Of a DNA stretch of 64,000 nt, positions 33,410 to 43,160 are shown in pieces. The translations under genes were made by a program, and so were the position numbers. A model generated the notes under the pieces. That model saw only the letters and a program-made list of their open reading frames with translations, was not told the DNA's origin and did not search any database. Origin of the DNA: Spirometra erinaceieuropaei (lineage: Eukaryota > Platyhelminthes > Cestoda > Diphyllobothriidea > Diphyllobothriidae); assembly GCA_902702965.1 (NCBI GenBank), contig CACRXP010000049.1, positions 402,188-466,187 of the forward strand, written 5' to 3'. The number at the start of each line of letters is the position of its first letter. The stretch's first letter is position 1.

Positions 33410-34261
33410 TTATAAAGAGGCATGCAGACCGTCGCATTTTAACGCGGACAGTTTTTCAAAGTAGTCCAGGAAAAAAGCAGGTCTTTTGCACAAATTTACC
33501 GTTTTAGGTGACGGGGACTTTCCAGCCTCAGCACAGGCGGCTTCCTCGTCGACCGGCTTGATAACAGCTACATTTGTAGGTTTCCTTCTACTGCCGTTGG
33601 GCGTCTCAGTCGAACTGGCCTTGCGTTTGGTCTCCTGTTGTTTCTCCTCTCCCTCGCCGCTGATGATCGGACCTCTGTCTGTGAGTCGATTGGCTATTTT
33701 TTGGTTCCCTGAGGGTGCCTGTTCAACGACACCATCCGTATCTACTGGGGGGCTGCATGCCTCGACAGGTGCAGATTTGGACGAAGAGGGCTCTCGACAC
33801 TCCTCCTCCTCGTGCCGTTGCTGCTGCTGCTGCTGCAACTGACGATGCAGGAAGCGGACCCGTCGGTTCGGCGGCGCAGGCGGAAAGTAGGCCTCAACAC
33901 TGACCAGCGGCGCAGGTGGAGGCATCCGCTCCTCGGAGGGGACTGCCACAGGTTCCCCCGGCGAGGATGGCGCTTTTGAACTTCGATCACTGGCAGAGGG
34001 CGAGCAGGAGATCGGCGAGGGGGGTGTTACCGTAACTGCTGTCCTCTGCGGTGCCAGCCTGGTAGCCGTGGCTGTTCGGGGTGGGGCTTTGGACCTGTCC
34101 ACGGTATCCGGGGTGTCAGTTGCGAGGACGGAGGAGGAGCCAGAGCTGGAGGGGGCAGCGTCCCCTGCCCGACTGCCCGAACTGCTCGTCCACTGGACGC
34201 GCGGTGGAATGCGAGGACTGGAGACCGGTTTAACGCTTCCCAGGGGCATACGAACTCCAAG
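33410..34261 (-). CDS. probable terminal exon of an unrecognised low-complexity protein
   Basis: The minus strand has a polypyrimidine tract and acceptor ending CACGCCCAACAG, directly before CTTGGAGTTCGTATG at 34261. The frame then stays open in phase 0 for 283 codons to a stop at 33410-33412. The protein is Pro/Ser/Ala-rich and basic, with SSSGSSS, a PPAPPNRRVRFLHRQ segment, a seven-residue poly-Gln stretch followed by RHEEEE, and a C-terminal ACKRP-like region ending FFLDYFEKLSALKCDG. It looks intrinsically disordered. There are no membrane segments. GC content is well above that of the AT-rich flanks, as expected of a real exon. Function is unknown. Confidence 0.6.
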   Translation of the reverse strand, partial: LGVRMPLGSVKPVSSPRIPPRVQWTSSSGSRAGDAAPSSSGSSSVLATDTPDTVDRSKAPPRTATATRLAPQRTAVTVTPPSPISCSPSASDRSSKAPSSPGEPVAVPSEERMPPPAPLVSVEAYFPPAPPNRRVRFLHRQLQQQQQQRHEEEECREPSSSKSAPVEACSPPVDTDGVVEQAPSGNQKIANRLTDRGPIISGEGEEKQQETKRKASSTETPNGSRRKPTNVAVIKPVDEEAACAEAGKSPSPKTVNLCKRPAFFLDYFEKLSALKCDGLHASL

Positions 34262-35220
34262 CTGTTGGGCGTGTGAAAAGTGCAAGGGTTTGTATGAGTG
34301 TACTTGTAAAATCTCTGTCTCTACTACCATTACTACGAATGCTGCTGCTTAAACCTCAACTATTAGTACTACCACTATAAATGCTACTATTGCTACTAAG
34401 GCTTCTACCTCCACCTCCACTGCTACTGTTAGCATCGTAATTAGTATTTACGCTGATAGCACAGGCTTTTTGCCTCAGTATCGTAAGAGTTGGTTTAACG
34501 ACCTTCAAGGAAATGGAAGTGTCAAATACCTTTTCTCCGCTATAGGCAGCTATGCTTGACAGTCATTAAAGTACTCTGGCCGCGCGATTGACCGTTTTTA
34601 ACTGCGTTGAATTTTTCTACGCATCGAATTCGTACACACCTGAGATTAACAAAGGGGATGGCTGACTACTGAAAGAAGGCATCTACATTGGTTAGTTTGC
34701 AAACTGACAAAATTAACTGAAGATGATAATAGTAACAACGGAGATGATGAGCAGTCAGTAGTCGTTGAGAGGTGTGTAAGGATGATGACGCAGGGCACGG
34801 TGTACTGGCGAGAGAATGATATGCACTCATTCTTACTTCATATCAGGTCTGAATAATCAACTCATGCTGGTTTCACGTCTTGGAATGCATTACCGCTAAT
34901 CTACTGTCCCACAGTAAATCCGTCTTCAGTCAAATAGGGCAACTACCAGGATGGCAGACTATAAGTTCGCACTCTGAATAGGACGGTCATTAAGCCTCTG
35001 GCTGTGCCAATTGGGACGTGCAGAGTTTTTGCCACCAGAAATATTCTGAAGCAAGTAGGGCTGCATTTAACCGGTCCAACCTGGAGTCCCCGTTCAGAGC
35101 ATGTACAGACGATGTATAATCTGTGAGCACGTCTGTTTATGCTCCTTCCTTCCTTCCAGTTCCGTGTCATATATATATATATATATGAATAACATACCGC
35201 ATATATATACATATATATAT
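34262..35220. other. unassigned, probable intron 5' to the exon
   Basis: A degenerate ACT-type triplet zone lies at 34318-34440. The minus-strand intron upstream of the exon should cover at least its first part. A TA microsatellite lies at about 35167-35186. Confidence 0.4.
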
Positions 35221-35390
35221 GGGCAGAATGATATTACCGACAAAGACAAGGGAGACTGGAATGGCCATTTCTGGCTTATTAGCCGTCGTCAGCCAGCCAT
35301 ACCCAAGCCCGAAGTGTGAAACACCCGAGCCTCGAACTCGCGACCTGTTGGTTTAGAAGTCAACGCCTCTACTCACCGGGCCACGAGCCC
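35221..35390 (-). repeat. tRNA-derived SINE (family A), full copy
   Basis: On the minus strand the head reads GGCTCGTGGCCCGGTGAGTA (A box) and, about 40 bases on, GGTCGCGAGTTCGAGGCTC (B box), as in a pol III tRNA promoter. The body has GGCTGACGACGGCTAATAAG and the tail ends GTCGGTAATATCATTCT. The length is about 170 bases. This is a SINE, not a functional tRNA, because the anticodon and acceptor stems do not pair. Confidence 0.88.
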
Positions 35391-35397
35391 ATTGCTG

Positions 35398-35562
35398 CAG
35401 AATGGCATTACCGAAAAAGACAAGGGAGACTGGAATGGCCATTTCTGGTTTATTAGCCGTCTTCGGCCAGTCATACCCATGCCGAAGTGCGGAACACCCG
35501 AGGCTCGAACTTGTGACCTGTTAGTTGGAAGACCACTCCTCTAACCACTGGGTCACGAGCCC
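35398..35562 (-). repeat. tRNA-derived SINE (family A), full copy in tandem
   Basis: This is a second copy in the same orientation, only eight bases after the first. The A box (GGCTCGTGACCCAGTGGTTA) and B box (GGTCACAAGTTCGAGCCTC) are both good. The two copies are close in sequence but not identical, so the pair is either an old tandem duplication or two insertions. Confidence 0.88.
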
Positions 35563-35701
35563 GTTGGTTTGTCGTTTTTTGATCGGGAATATACAATGGT
35601 AGAGGAGCACTCACCGATCGTTCTTACGGAACTCACTTGTCCCGTTGTGTTTTCAGGCTCTCTCTCCAGCCAGACAGCATCCGCACAGCGGATTGTAATG
35701 A

Positions 35702-35775
35702 GGGCAGAATAACATTACCGCCAAAGACAAGGGAAACTGAAGTGGCCGTTTCTGGCTTATTAGCCGTCGTCGCTC
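35702..35775 (-). repeat. SINE family A, 3' half
   Basis: Only the tail and body (minus strand: GACGGCTAATAAGCCAGAAA to the GGTAATGTTATTCTGCCC end) are preserved; the tRNA head is missing. Confidence 0.7.
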
Positions 35776-35889
35776 AGAGGTGGGCTTGAGGGAGAGCCCA
35801 AGGTATCCGACGGGATGAGTGAGTTCTGTACACTTTCGATATGCTCTCCTCTATCATTGTATATTCTCGATCGCAGTCTACAGGACAAA

Positions 35890-36050
35890 AAGTCCGTGGC
35901 TCAGTGGTTAGAGATGCTGGACTTCTAGCCAACAAGTCAGGAGATCGAGCTCCAGGTGTTCCACACTTCGGGAGTGGGTATGACTGACTGACGATGACCA
36001 ATAAGCCAGAGATGGCCATTCCGGTCTCTCTTGTCCTTGTCAGTAATATT
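35890..36050 (+). repeat. SINE family A, full copy, opposite orientation
   Basis: A box GTGGCTCAGTGGTTAGAG and B-box position GGAGATCGAGCTCC are present, followed by CCACACTTCGGGAG, TGACTGACGATGACCAATAA and CTTGTCCTTGTCAGTAATAT. Together with the minus copies to the left it makes an inverted pair. Confidence 0.82.
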
Positions 36051-36237
36051 ATATATAGGCCATTATACGAGGGCAGTCGACGGGTCTGAGCAGATCAAGA
36101 CCAGTAGAATAGCCACGTCGCCGCTTTCATAACCAATACTAGAAAGTTACCGAATCGTCAGTAAATATCGGGTTAGGTCTTGAAGCCGTCTTTTCTTATT
36201 CTTTTTCGAGTGACGTGGAACGCGATGCATGTTGTTG

Positions 36238-36310
36238 TGTCGACAAGGACACAGAAGACCAGGATGGCCATTTCCGGCATATTAGCCGTCGTCAGTCAGC
36301 CACACCTAAC
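36238..36310 (-). repeat. SINE family A, 3' fragment
   Basis: The minus strand retains GACGGCTAATATGCCGGAAA and the CTTGTCG tail only. Confidence 0.65.
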
Positions 36311-36488
36311 TTAAAGTATGGGGACGAATATTTTTTACGCACACTACTAGTCGCTGTGCGAGGTCTCCAGAGTACAACGGGACGGATATGTCTCACGGCC
36401 TGATTGAAGAGCATCCATCTGCTACACATTTAATAAACAAATCAATTATGAAGAAGGAGACAGGATCGCCGGGACAAGAGCTTTATTA

Positions 36489-36530
36489 GCCTGACGTTTC
36501 GGATTCCTACTCGAATCCATCATCAGAGAC
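36489..36530 (-). ncRNA. PLE hammerhead ribozyme with minimal stem III
   Basis: On the minus strand: stem I GTCT, CTGATGA, a T, stem II GGATTC/GAATCC with loop GAGTAG, GAAAC, GTC and stem I AGGC. It is identical in core to the copy at 37139-37180. Stem III is reduced to AC facing GT with no loop, so pairing with a second molecule would be needed. Confidence 0.7.
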
Positions 36531-36759
36531 AAAAAAGCAGAAACAGGTGGTTGTTGCACAAGAGGCTGCGGTATTTATAGGATTCAGTAGCCATGCTACC
36601 GCATACCTATGAACATTCACGGCTCCCCCCTTCATACGGGATCGTCGCACTTGGTGTGATCACTGCTTGATGGCCGACATTCGAGTCGATAATTGCTGCA
36701 ATTTCATCACGTGCGTTGGATGTTGGCGTGATGATTGCTCGACCATCTGACGCGCGTGC

Positions 36760-37062
36760 GGGCAGCTACTTGAATCATGGTTTACTGGCCCCCAGTCCAT
36801 CAACAAGTGCAACGATCTTCCGACTCCATACTCCGTGCTAAAACTTCGCCTAGGCGGAGTAACAAGCCATGCGGGGAGAGCAGAGGTGAACACTTTTCCC
36901 AACACCGGGGTCGGTGCGTCAGATGGTCGAGCAATCATCACGCCAACATCCAACGCACGTGATGAAATTGCAGCAATTATCGACTCGAATGTCGGCCATC
37001 AAGCAGTGATCACACCAAGTGCGACGATCCCGGATGATGGGGGGAGCCGTGAATGTTCATAG
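36760..37062 (+). pseudogene. PLE protein C-terminus (after GIY-YIG)
   Basis: The frame starts at LLESWFTGPQ, the end of a GIY-YIG domain, and runs through YSVLKLRLGGVTSHAG and SDGRAIITPTSNARDEIAAI to a stop at 37060-37062. The same C-terminal extension is found at 46004-46250 and 53150-53370. Upstream it runs into the inverted arm, so the endonuclease core is missing. Confidence 0.75.
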
Positions 37063-37138
37063 GTATGCGTTAGCATGGTTGCTGCATCCTATAAATACCG
37101 CAGCCCCTCGTGCAACAACCACCCGTTTCTGCTTTTTT

Positions 37139-37180
37139 GTCTCTGATGATGGATTCGAGTAGGAATCCGAAACGTCAGGC
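37139..37180 (+). ncRNA. PLE hammerhead ribozyme with minimal stem III
   Basis: Stem I GTCT (37139-37142) and AGGC (37177-37180) flank CTGATGA (37143-37149), an extra T (37150), stem II GGATTC (37151-37156) with GAATCC (37163-37168), GAAA (37169-37172) and CGTC (37173-37176). The predicted cut is after C37176. The core is intact except for the extra T before stem II. Stem III is the self-complementary ACGT, which fits the PLE-associated variants reported to act as dimers. Confidence 0.72.
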
Positions 37181-37214
37181 TAATAAAGCTCTTGTCCCGG
37201 CGATCGTGTCTCCT

Positions 37215-37470
37215 TCTTCAAGACTACTTCCTGGGACTCGTCTCCTCGCTTCTATTGGCAAACAAATCAATATTTATATGGCAATGTCTGCTGTTGACAG
37301 GCTGCGAATATTACGTAATCATTCCACTGAAGCTGATGGATTTCAGCCCAAATGTGCATACTAAACCTTGGGATCGAACCCGATGAGGGTTGTCCCGAAG
37401 AATTTATTCCAAAGTTCGCACACCACCTTCTGTGAAAATTCAAAATTTTCGTGCACGCAAACACACATAT
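37215..37470 (+). repeat. PLE trailer end and dispersed repeat R2
   Basis: After the PLE trailer (GGGACTCGTCTCCTCGCTTC at about 37230), an R2 unit begins: GCGAATATTACGTAATCATT, GAAGCTGATGGATTTC and AGCCCAAATGTGCAT. R2 also occurs at 5625, 57900, 61440, 62750 and 63420. Its adjacency to PLE ends at 5625 and here may mean R2 is part of the element. Confidence 0.5.
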
Positions 37471-38330
37471 ATATATCCATGTGAACTGACGCCCTACGAA
37501 AGAAGACAGCCCCTCATTAGTTTTTTAAACAGTGTGACAATGCCTTGACATGCCTTGTCAATGTCGACGTACACGGCATGCACGTCTTCCCTCCTGGTAG
37601 CCTGAGGTGGCCTGCAATTAGGGAGTTTCATAGGCTGAGGACAACAGCAACTAAGCCTTATTCACCTGTTTGCGCGTCATGCCACACCAGATGACGTCGT
37701 AAATTTGCCCTGAGGCGCCAGTCAGGTTGGTATACGCCCATTTCAGTACATATTTTTTCGCGGAGAGTTGAGTAAGATAACGAGCTAGTCATTTCTTGGC
37801 GAGCATCTTTTGGGCTTCACCAATTTCTTGTCTTCTCAGTTAGTTCCTCCCAAACTGCTTAGAGCACCACAGTTCCGACTCCCATTTGGGGTTAGTTCCC
37901 GCATGTTCAATAATCCTAAGATACAGTACGATATTATATATGCTGGTAGGGTCCAGAAAAGAAAAGCAGCGACCAGTAGTCAGTTCATTTCTCAAGCATT
38001 AGGCAGAGAGTGCTCACAGTGCAAACACTAAGAAAGTCTTGCATTTGGTCAGTCGGTAACAGTCATTTGACAGCACATGCTTGCAGAAACAGGATGGTGC
38101 AGCCGGCGGTGCCCGCACGGACGACTTCAACGTCGAACTCACAAGTGCCATAGTTCAAAGCCAGTCGGTCGGACGCCAAAAACATGAGAGTGGTGTGCGA
38201 TGATTTATCCTGACTGCAGGGTAGAAAAAGGCGCTTTCGCTAAGCCTTGAAACAGATAACATAAGGTATGCGCAGATGCAGTCGTATGGTCACTAGCAAT
38301 CAATAATTGATGATTTTTTATTTTAAAGGC
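37471..38330. other. unassigned
   Basis: No recognised feature; a near-repeat of TGCCTTGACATGCCTTGTCA occurs at about 37541-37560. Confidence 0.3.
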
Positions 38331-38480
38331 CAGAGACACTTGACTGGGCATTTTTGTCTTACATGCTGGTGATATTCCAGTCCCGGACTGCGCACTCGAG
38401 ATTCGAACCCCGTGTCGGTTGTCGATTGAGTATTCTTCTCACCACTACGCTAGCGCTTTCGTGCCATGTCGGCTGAGATC
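38330..38480 (-). repeat. tRNA-derived SINE (family B)
   Basis: On the minus strand an A box (CTAGCGTAGTGGTGAG) and a B box (GGGGTTCGAATCTCGAG) are spaced as in a tRNA promoter, followed by a body ending near TTTAAAATAAAA. The body differs from family A. A second relic lies at 55335-55440. Confidence 0.7.
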
Positions 38481-38749
38481 GGAAGCACTTATCCACGTTG
38501 GGGTAGCGTACAAACACCTATTCTGGTTGGTAATACGGGAACGGACATTGCTGCTGGGTCTTGGAGCTAAGAGTCTACAGCCCGCACAAGCGTTAGTCGG
38601 AAGTCGAACTGGTGGCCAATAAGACGGCATACGGAAACTCCAGGGCTCAGCAAGCTGGGCATGTCACGTAACGTGATCGGTGAACCTCTACCCGATGCTT
38701 TTATGATTCCCGACCGCAACTGACAGGAATCAATAAGGTCCAATAACCA

Positions 38750-39170
38750 AAGTATGCGGGTTCGAGACTCATGCGCTGTAAACCGGAGTTTGGGCAAGGC
38801 TGACTAACGACGATTAAGGAGCCGAAAATGGTCATCGCAGCCTCTCTTTGACAGTGTCGGTATTCCTGTCATATACGCAGACAGAATAAGATTGCTGTAC
38901 AATACAAGGGAGACTGAGATGGTCATGTCTGGCTTATTAGCCGTCAATGGCCAACCATACCAAATCCCACGCCTAGAGCCCCTGAGACTCTGTCCGATGC
39001 ACTTTTGGTTAAAATCGTATCGTTCTTGGAACTGAGATTTCACAAATCACGCAGGTGTTGGTCGATGCCCAAGAGACTCAGAGGTCGAATCTGGGGTATG
39101 CAGCCCAGGATTGGAGTGGGATTGAGAGATGACGGTAGTTCGGCTGAAAATAGATATTCCGGTGTCCACA
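38750..39170. repeat. three degraded SINE family A copies
   Basis: The first (38750-38871, +) has GGGTTCGAGACTC, then GGCTGACTAACGACGATTAA and GTGTCGGTATTCC. The second (38882-39020, -) has the complement, with CTGGCTTATTAGCCGTCAAT. The third (39055-39170, +) has GAGGTCGAATCTGGGG and GAGATGACGG. All have mutated promoters. Adjacent opposite copies could form imperfect hairpins. Confidence 0.65.
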
Positions 39171-39329
39171 TAGTCAAGCTACTTGCATGAGATCAGTTTC
39201 CATAGATGCTTGCAGAGTTCTGCTCTTTCCTTCAATTTTCGTTTTATGAGACCAGAAGGAGGCCAAATATCTGACTGACTTTCGTCCGCCCCTTGACTGC
39301 ATTTTATTCCCATGACACTAACCGTAGCT

Positions 39330-39525
39330 GACCTTCTTGACTCTGTGTTGACACCGAGTCTAGGTGGGGTAGGAAGTAAGAGTGCGGTAGATTCAGTGCA
39401 AGTTTACCATCACCATGAACTAACTCACGCACAAGTCACCGTCCCTGATCCACCTTGCTGTGGAGCGCAAGGTGTACACTTTCGGAAGCGACGGTCGAAC
39501 CATCGTGTGTTTGCGCCTAAAATGG
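39330..39525 (-). repeat. dispersed repeat R1, copy
   Basis: Contains the complement of the R1 landmarks: GACTCTGTGTTGACACC, GAGTGCGGTAGATTCAGTGC, ACCATCACCATGAACTAACT, CTTGCTGTGGAGCGCA. Confidence 0.6.
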
Positions 39526-39559
39526 GTCATGCGGGAGACGCACTGGACCAACACGGGGG

Positions 39560-39990
39560 CTGGGTCGGATGTTGGCAGCAATTATCGTGAATACGCACCC
39601 CTGGCAAATGCCAACACTTGGGTATGATGGCACGCCCACGTGCCCGCTCTCTCCGCGCCCACTGGACTCCCTCACATCCTTATTTTGTTGCAATATAAAG
39701 TCCTCTTCAAGTGTCTTTTGCAGACCAGGGGCTGTGGTGGTACGCCTAAGTGCGGAATTTTGCCGTACCAGCCATCTGCGCCACTCCCCTCCGGTGTTTT
39801 TGACTTGGTCATGACATCGGATACAGGCTGGAGAGGAGGTGAGAGTGCGGTAGATACTACGAAAGCCTAAAATCATTTGAGAAGTAATCATGCTCAAGTT
39901 GCTGTCCTCGCTTCTACTCTGCTGTGGAGCACGTTGGTGAACATTGTCGACAACAACGGTCGAACTGACGTGAGGTACCAGAGATTCCAG
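39560..39990 (-). repeat. dispersed repeat R1, longer copy
   Basis: The plus strand reads GACCAGGGGCTGTGGTGGTA, CCAGCCATCTGCGCCACTCC, then GAGAGTGCGGTAGATACTAC and CTCTGCTGTGGAGCACGTTG. This is the complement of the order seen at 21900-22170. It follows the previous R1 copy directly in the same orientation, so it may be a tandem pair. Confidence 0.6.
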
Positions 39991-41550
39991 ACAACCTGCA
40001 CTGTTGTGACTTAGGTGCCTAAGCTATATATCTCAAAGTTCGTAAAGAGGCTGTACAAAACGCGACAGTTTGGGAACTAGGTAACTCAAGGATGAACAGA
40101 ACACTTCGTACTGACGTTCGACAGGAATAGAAAATCTGTGAACCACATGTTCGGCCTCTCAGTAGGCAACTCTGTTTGCGGTATGGTACAGTTACAAGGA
40201 AGCCTAGGGCTTTAAGGACTGCATATGAAGTACTTAGTGAATGCCGTAGTTTTTGTTATCACACTGGCGCTGTGATATCCCAACGGAAGTAGCGCTTACT
40301 CCACAGAGTGCAGAATCAGCTGCGTCAGTTAGCTGACCATACGCGTCAACGACATTGGCTCGGCACTGAAAAAACGACTAGAAAATGAAGCCCATCAACT
40401 GCCCCGCTCATTGGTTCTAGAAATCAACGGCCCGACGATTTCCGTTTCTATGAGAAAACTGGGGACATTTGGCGGACGCAAATACGGGACGCGTTTTTTA
40501 AAAAAATGCTACTTTTTTGCACAGATTAAGAGGAGATTTTCACAAAGAGACTAAGTTCATTTAAAAAGATGGAATAACCGGAAGCACAACTGTCTTTCTC
40601 AGCTAAACTGAAAGGTTCAGTGAAACTGATCCACTTATCTCGTCTTACAGCGATTTACAAAATTGTGTTTGAACAGTTCAATTAAATGAGGGATTTATGT
40701 ATGCTTAAGCAGTCAACAGTTTTTCAAAAGCAGAGACAACAAATGGATTTTTCGTCAGTACTCCATGTGAGGATTGGTGATTGACAGAAAACAATGCAGA
40801 ACAGTAATCTTCATAATTAATTAACAAATCAAAACCAGCTGGTCGAGCAGAGAACGCTTATAAAGAAAGATCATATGATGATGTACGAGATAATACTGGG
40901 TGACGTTTTTATTTCAGACTACGTTACGGCTCATCGAACGAATGAATAGGTCCTCTGAGGCCGAAATGGTGGCCGTCAATGCTCAATAAAAACGCAAGTG
41001 CAGCGGATGCTGCTTCAATCGATTGACTACAAAACAGTCCTGTATACTGCTTCCAGCCCGTAAACCCTAGACAGAGGAACTTCAAAGTGTCCGGATATAC
41101 CAATTTCAAATCGGATAAAACTCGTTTTCTCATTAAAATAAAAACAAGAGATTATTTATTTAACCAGCGGTCCAGGGAGATATAGCATATTTTCACCGTC
41201 AAACAGTGCCATAACGCATTTTATAGTGGCCTTTAATGTCCCTTGTTGACAAAGGCATCCCAGTGTCGCCGCCATATTAACCTTTAAGGGTACACTGATT
41301 CAGAAACTGTCTGACCAAGCGGATGGGAGGTAACCGTACCTAGACGGTCGACAAGTAAACTACTTCTGTTTAAAGAGGTCTCAAAACGGCACATGTTCTG
41401 CTAAGGTGATTAATGCGATTTGGTCTGGACCGGCAAAGGTTGTATATAAAAATGCTGATAGCGCCGATTGCGGAGCTCTACAACATATATGACGTTCAGT
41501 GCGATTCCTTCACTAAAATGCTTCATAGGTGTTATGGCAGATTTCAATTA
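39991..41550. other. unassigned
   Basis: AT-rich sequence with no recognised exon or transposon domain. Confidence 0.3.
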
Positions 41551-41554
41551 ATTT

Positions 41555-41950
41555 ACTTTTACCCAACTGTGAGAACGTTGATGCCTCGGTGGGATTCGAA
41601 CCCACGACAGCAAGGTGGAGACTTTAGTGCAGCCAACGCTCTAGCCACCTGAGCTACGAGGTTCTACTGGGCGGCGCGAGTTTAATCATACTTGGGTCAA
41701 GTTAACCCGCCCAACCTACTACGAAGTCTGGTAGTCATCTGGTAGATTCTAGATGCATTTCTTAGGAAATCCTGCTTGGCAGTCAGCTTACTGAATCACA
41801 TTTAGTGGATTCCAGACGTTGCAATAGGTTGGGTGGGTAAACTTCACCCAGATGGCTAGAACGCTGGCTGTACTAAAGCCTTCTCCTTGCTGTCGTAGGC
41901 TCAAATCCCAAAGAGGCGTCAAGTTTTCACAGTTGGGTCAAAGTAAAACA
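41555..41950. repeat. inverted pair of tRNA-like repeats
   Basis: The minus strand at 41663-41578 has a D-arm/A-box-like GTAGCTCAGGTGGCTAGAGC and a T-arm/B-box GTGGGTTCGAATCCCAC with a partial acceptor stem (5 of 7 pairs), followed by CACAGTTGGGTAAAAG. The plus strand at about 41850-41950 is a diverged copy of the same unit. The anticodon stem does not pair in either, so these are tRNA-derived repeats, not functional tRNAs. They face outward from a spacer of about 180 bases. Confidence 0.72.
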
Positions 41951-42122
41951 CGTACGTTTAAGGCAGACCTGACGGCGACCTTACAATTTAGGTATAGTGT
42001 GATGTGTTTGGAACTTGTCAACAACAATAAATCAAAATACGGTATAGACGACTAAGTAAAAATAAGCGTGAACCTCCTTCTGGAAAAAGTGTACTGCATT
42101 TAGTCTAGTCGACTATCGTCTA

Positions 42123-42740
42123 CAGTAGGTGGCCTCTCTCGGAAAACATTTGGCGAAATCCTAAAATGTGACCCTAATTAAAGAGGATTTCTGCGATGTA
42201 ATTGCAGCATTGGCTAGCGTGCGGCAAAATCCAAAATTACTTCAGTCATGGTGGGGTGTTTTTGAATGCGCGTCTTTTGGGCCGCCTGCAAAAATCATGC
42301 TCATTAAAAATGTCCGCATAATTAGTAGGAGTTATTAGCATTCGTCTCTGTTGTCTTCAGAAATCTAAAAATATTTTTCAGAGAGCATGCATACTAATAT
42401 CCATTCTGGCACGCACTGTGTTATGCATTATTTTGACCTCAATTTTTTACTTGAAATGGGGGTTTTCTTCTAAAAATATTTGCAACTATGAGATGTTTTA
42501 AAAAACCTGAAAACTTTTCTTTAGCTAGCGTATTTTTAGAAATTACATAGCCTGGTACATACTCACTGCAACATTCTCTAAGCCCACCATGACACGTTAA
42601 TAGGACAGACGCATGCACCACTGTTCTAAAATGGGAAGTATATGCAAAATTCGCGTATAATTGTATCGGTGGGTAGGGTTCCAAACGAAGAGCTGCCCTT
42701 CCTTTGAGTAGGAGATTTGGAAAGAACTTGATTTAGGACA
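42123..42740. mobile_element. foldback MITE, truncated relic
   Basis: The left end CAGTAGGTGGCC follows a TA at 42121-42122 and continues with GGAAAACATTTGGCGAAATC. Internal landmarks of the family occur at about 42480-42520 and 42700-42740 (TTCCTTTGAGTAGGAGATTT). The right terminus is missing; PLE sequence follows from about 42790. Confidence 0.5.
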
Positions 42741-42789
42741 AAATCAGTGCAAGAAGTAACATATTCAGACCTCAAAAGGGAAAGAGGAG

Positions 42790-43160
42790 CTCACTGGGAG
42801 AGGTTTATCTGTGGTGTGACTTTTCGACTACCCATCTTCAGAGACTGACGAGTCTTGCACACAACTCTCGTTAAATGTCGCGCTTTTCTTGATGCGAAGA
42901 CCACCAATGCCGATTTTGGGGCTGCACTGAAGTTCAATTACACCGTTAGCTGGTCGAAGTTGTCCTCTGTCAGGAAGGATCGCAAAACCAGGTATAAGGA
43001 AGGCAAATTGAGGCGGCGCTTGACTGAGCGGTCGGTGAACATCCAGACCCCTTGCATCCGCCTTAATGTGCAATTATAGCCTCAACGACGTCAAAGTTGA
43101 AGAGGTGTCCCGTCTGCGTGGCATGGGATGTTACCTCGAATTTCGCGCAATGCACTGCAC
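42790..43160 (-). pseudogene. PLE GIY-YIG fragment and trailer
   Basis: On the minus strand a frame near 43150-43080 reads AKFEVTSHATQTGHLFNFDV and VEAI, a typical GIY-YIG helix. After a frameshift comes ADARGLDVHRPLSQAPPQF. The end carries a hammerhead-like CTGAAGATGGGTAGTCGAAA followed by AGTCACACC and AGATAAA (42845-42805). This belongs to a PLE lineage different from the others in the window. Confidence 0.65.

Larger units (their letters stand above)
36452..37215. mobile_element. PLE 3' end with inverted partial copy and two hammerheads
   Basis: The left arm (about 36452-36755) is the reverse complement of the right arm (about 36915-37215), with a spacer of about 160 bases. The right half is the sense orientation. 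It reads the end of a PLE protein (LLESWFTGPQSINKCNDLPT at 36760-36820), then a C-terminal extension frame to 37062, then a trailer with a TATAAATACCGCAGCC box, a hammerhead and CTAATAAAGC. The left half repeats the trailer in reverse. The RT domain is absent. Confidence 0.82.

Noticed and set aside
41578..41663. A functional tRNA gene on the minus strand
   Set aside because: The anticodon stem does not pair and only five of seven acceptor pairs form; a diverged inverted copy nearby shows it is a repeat.
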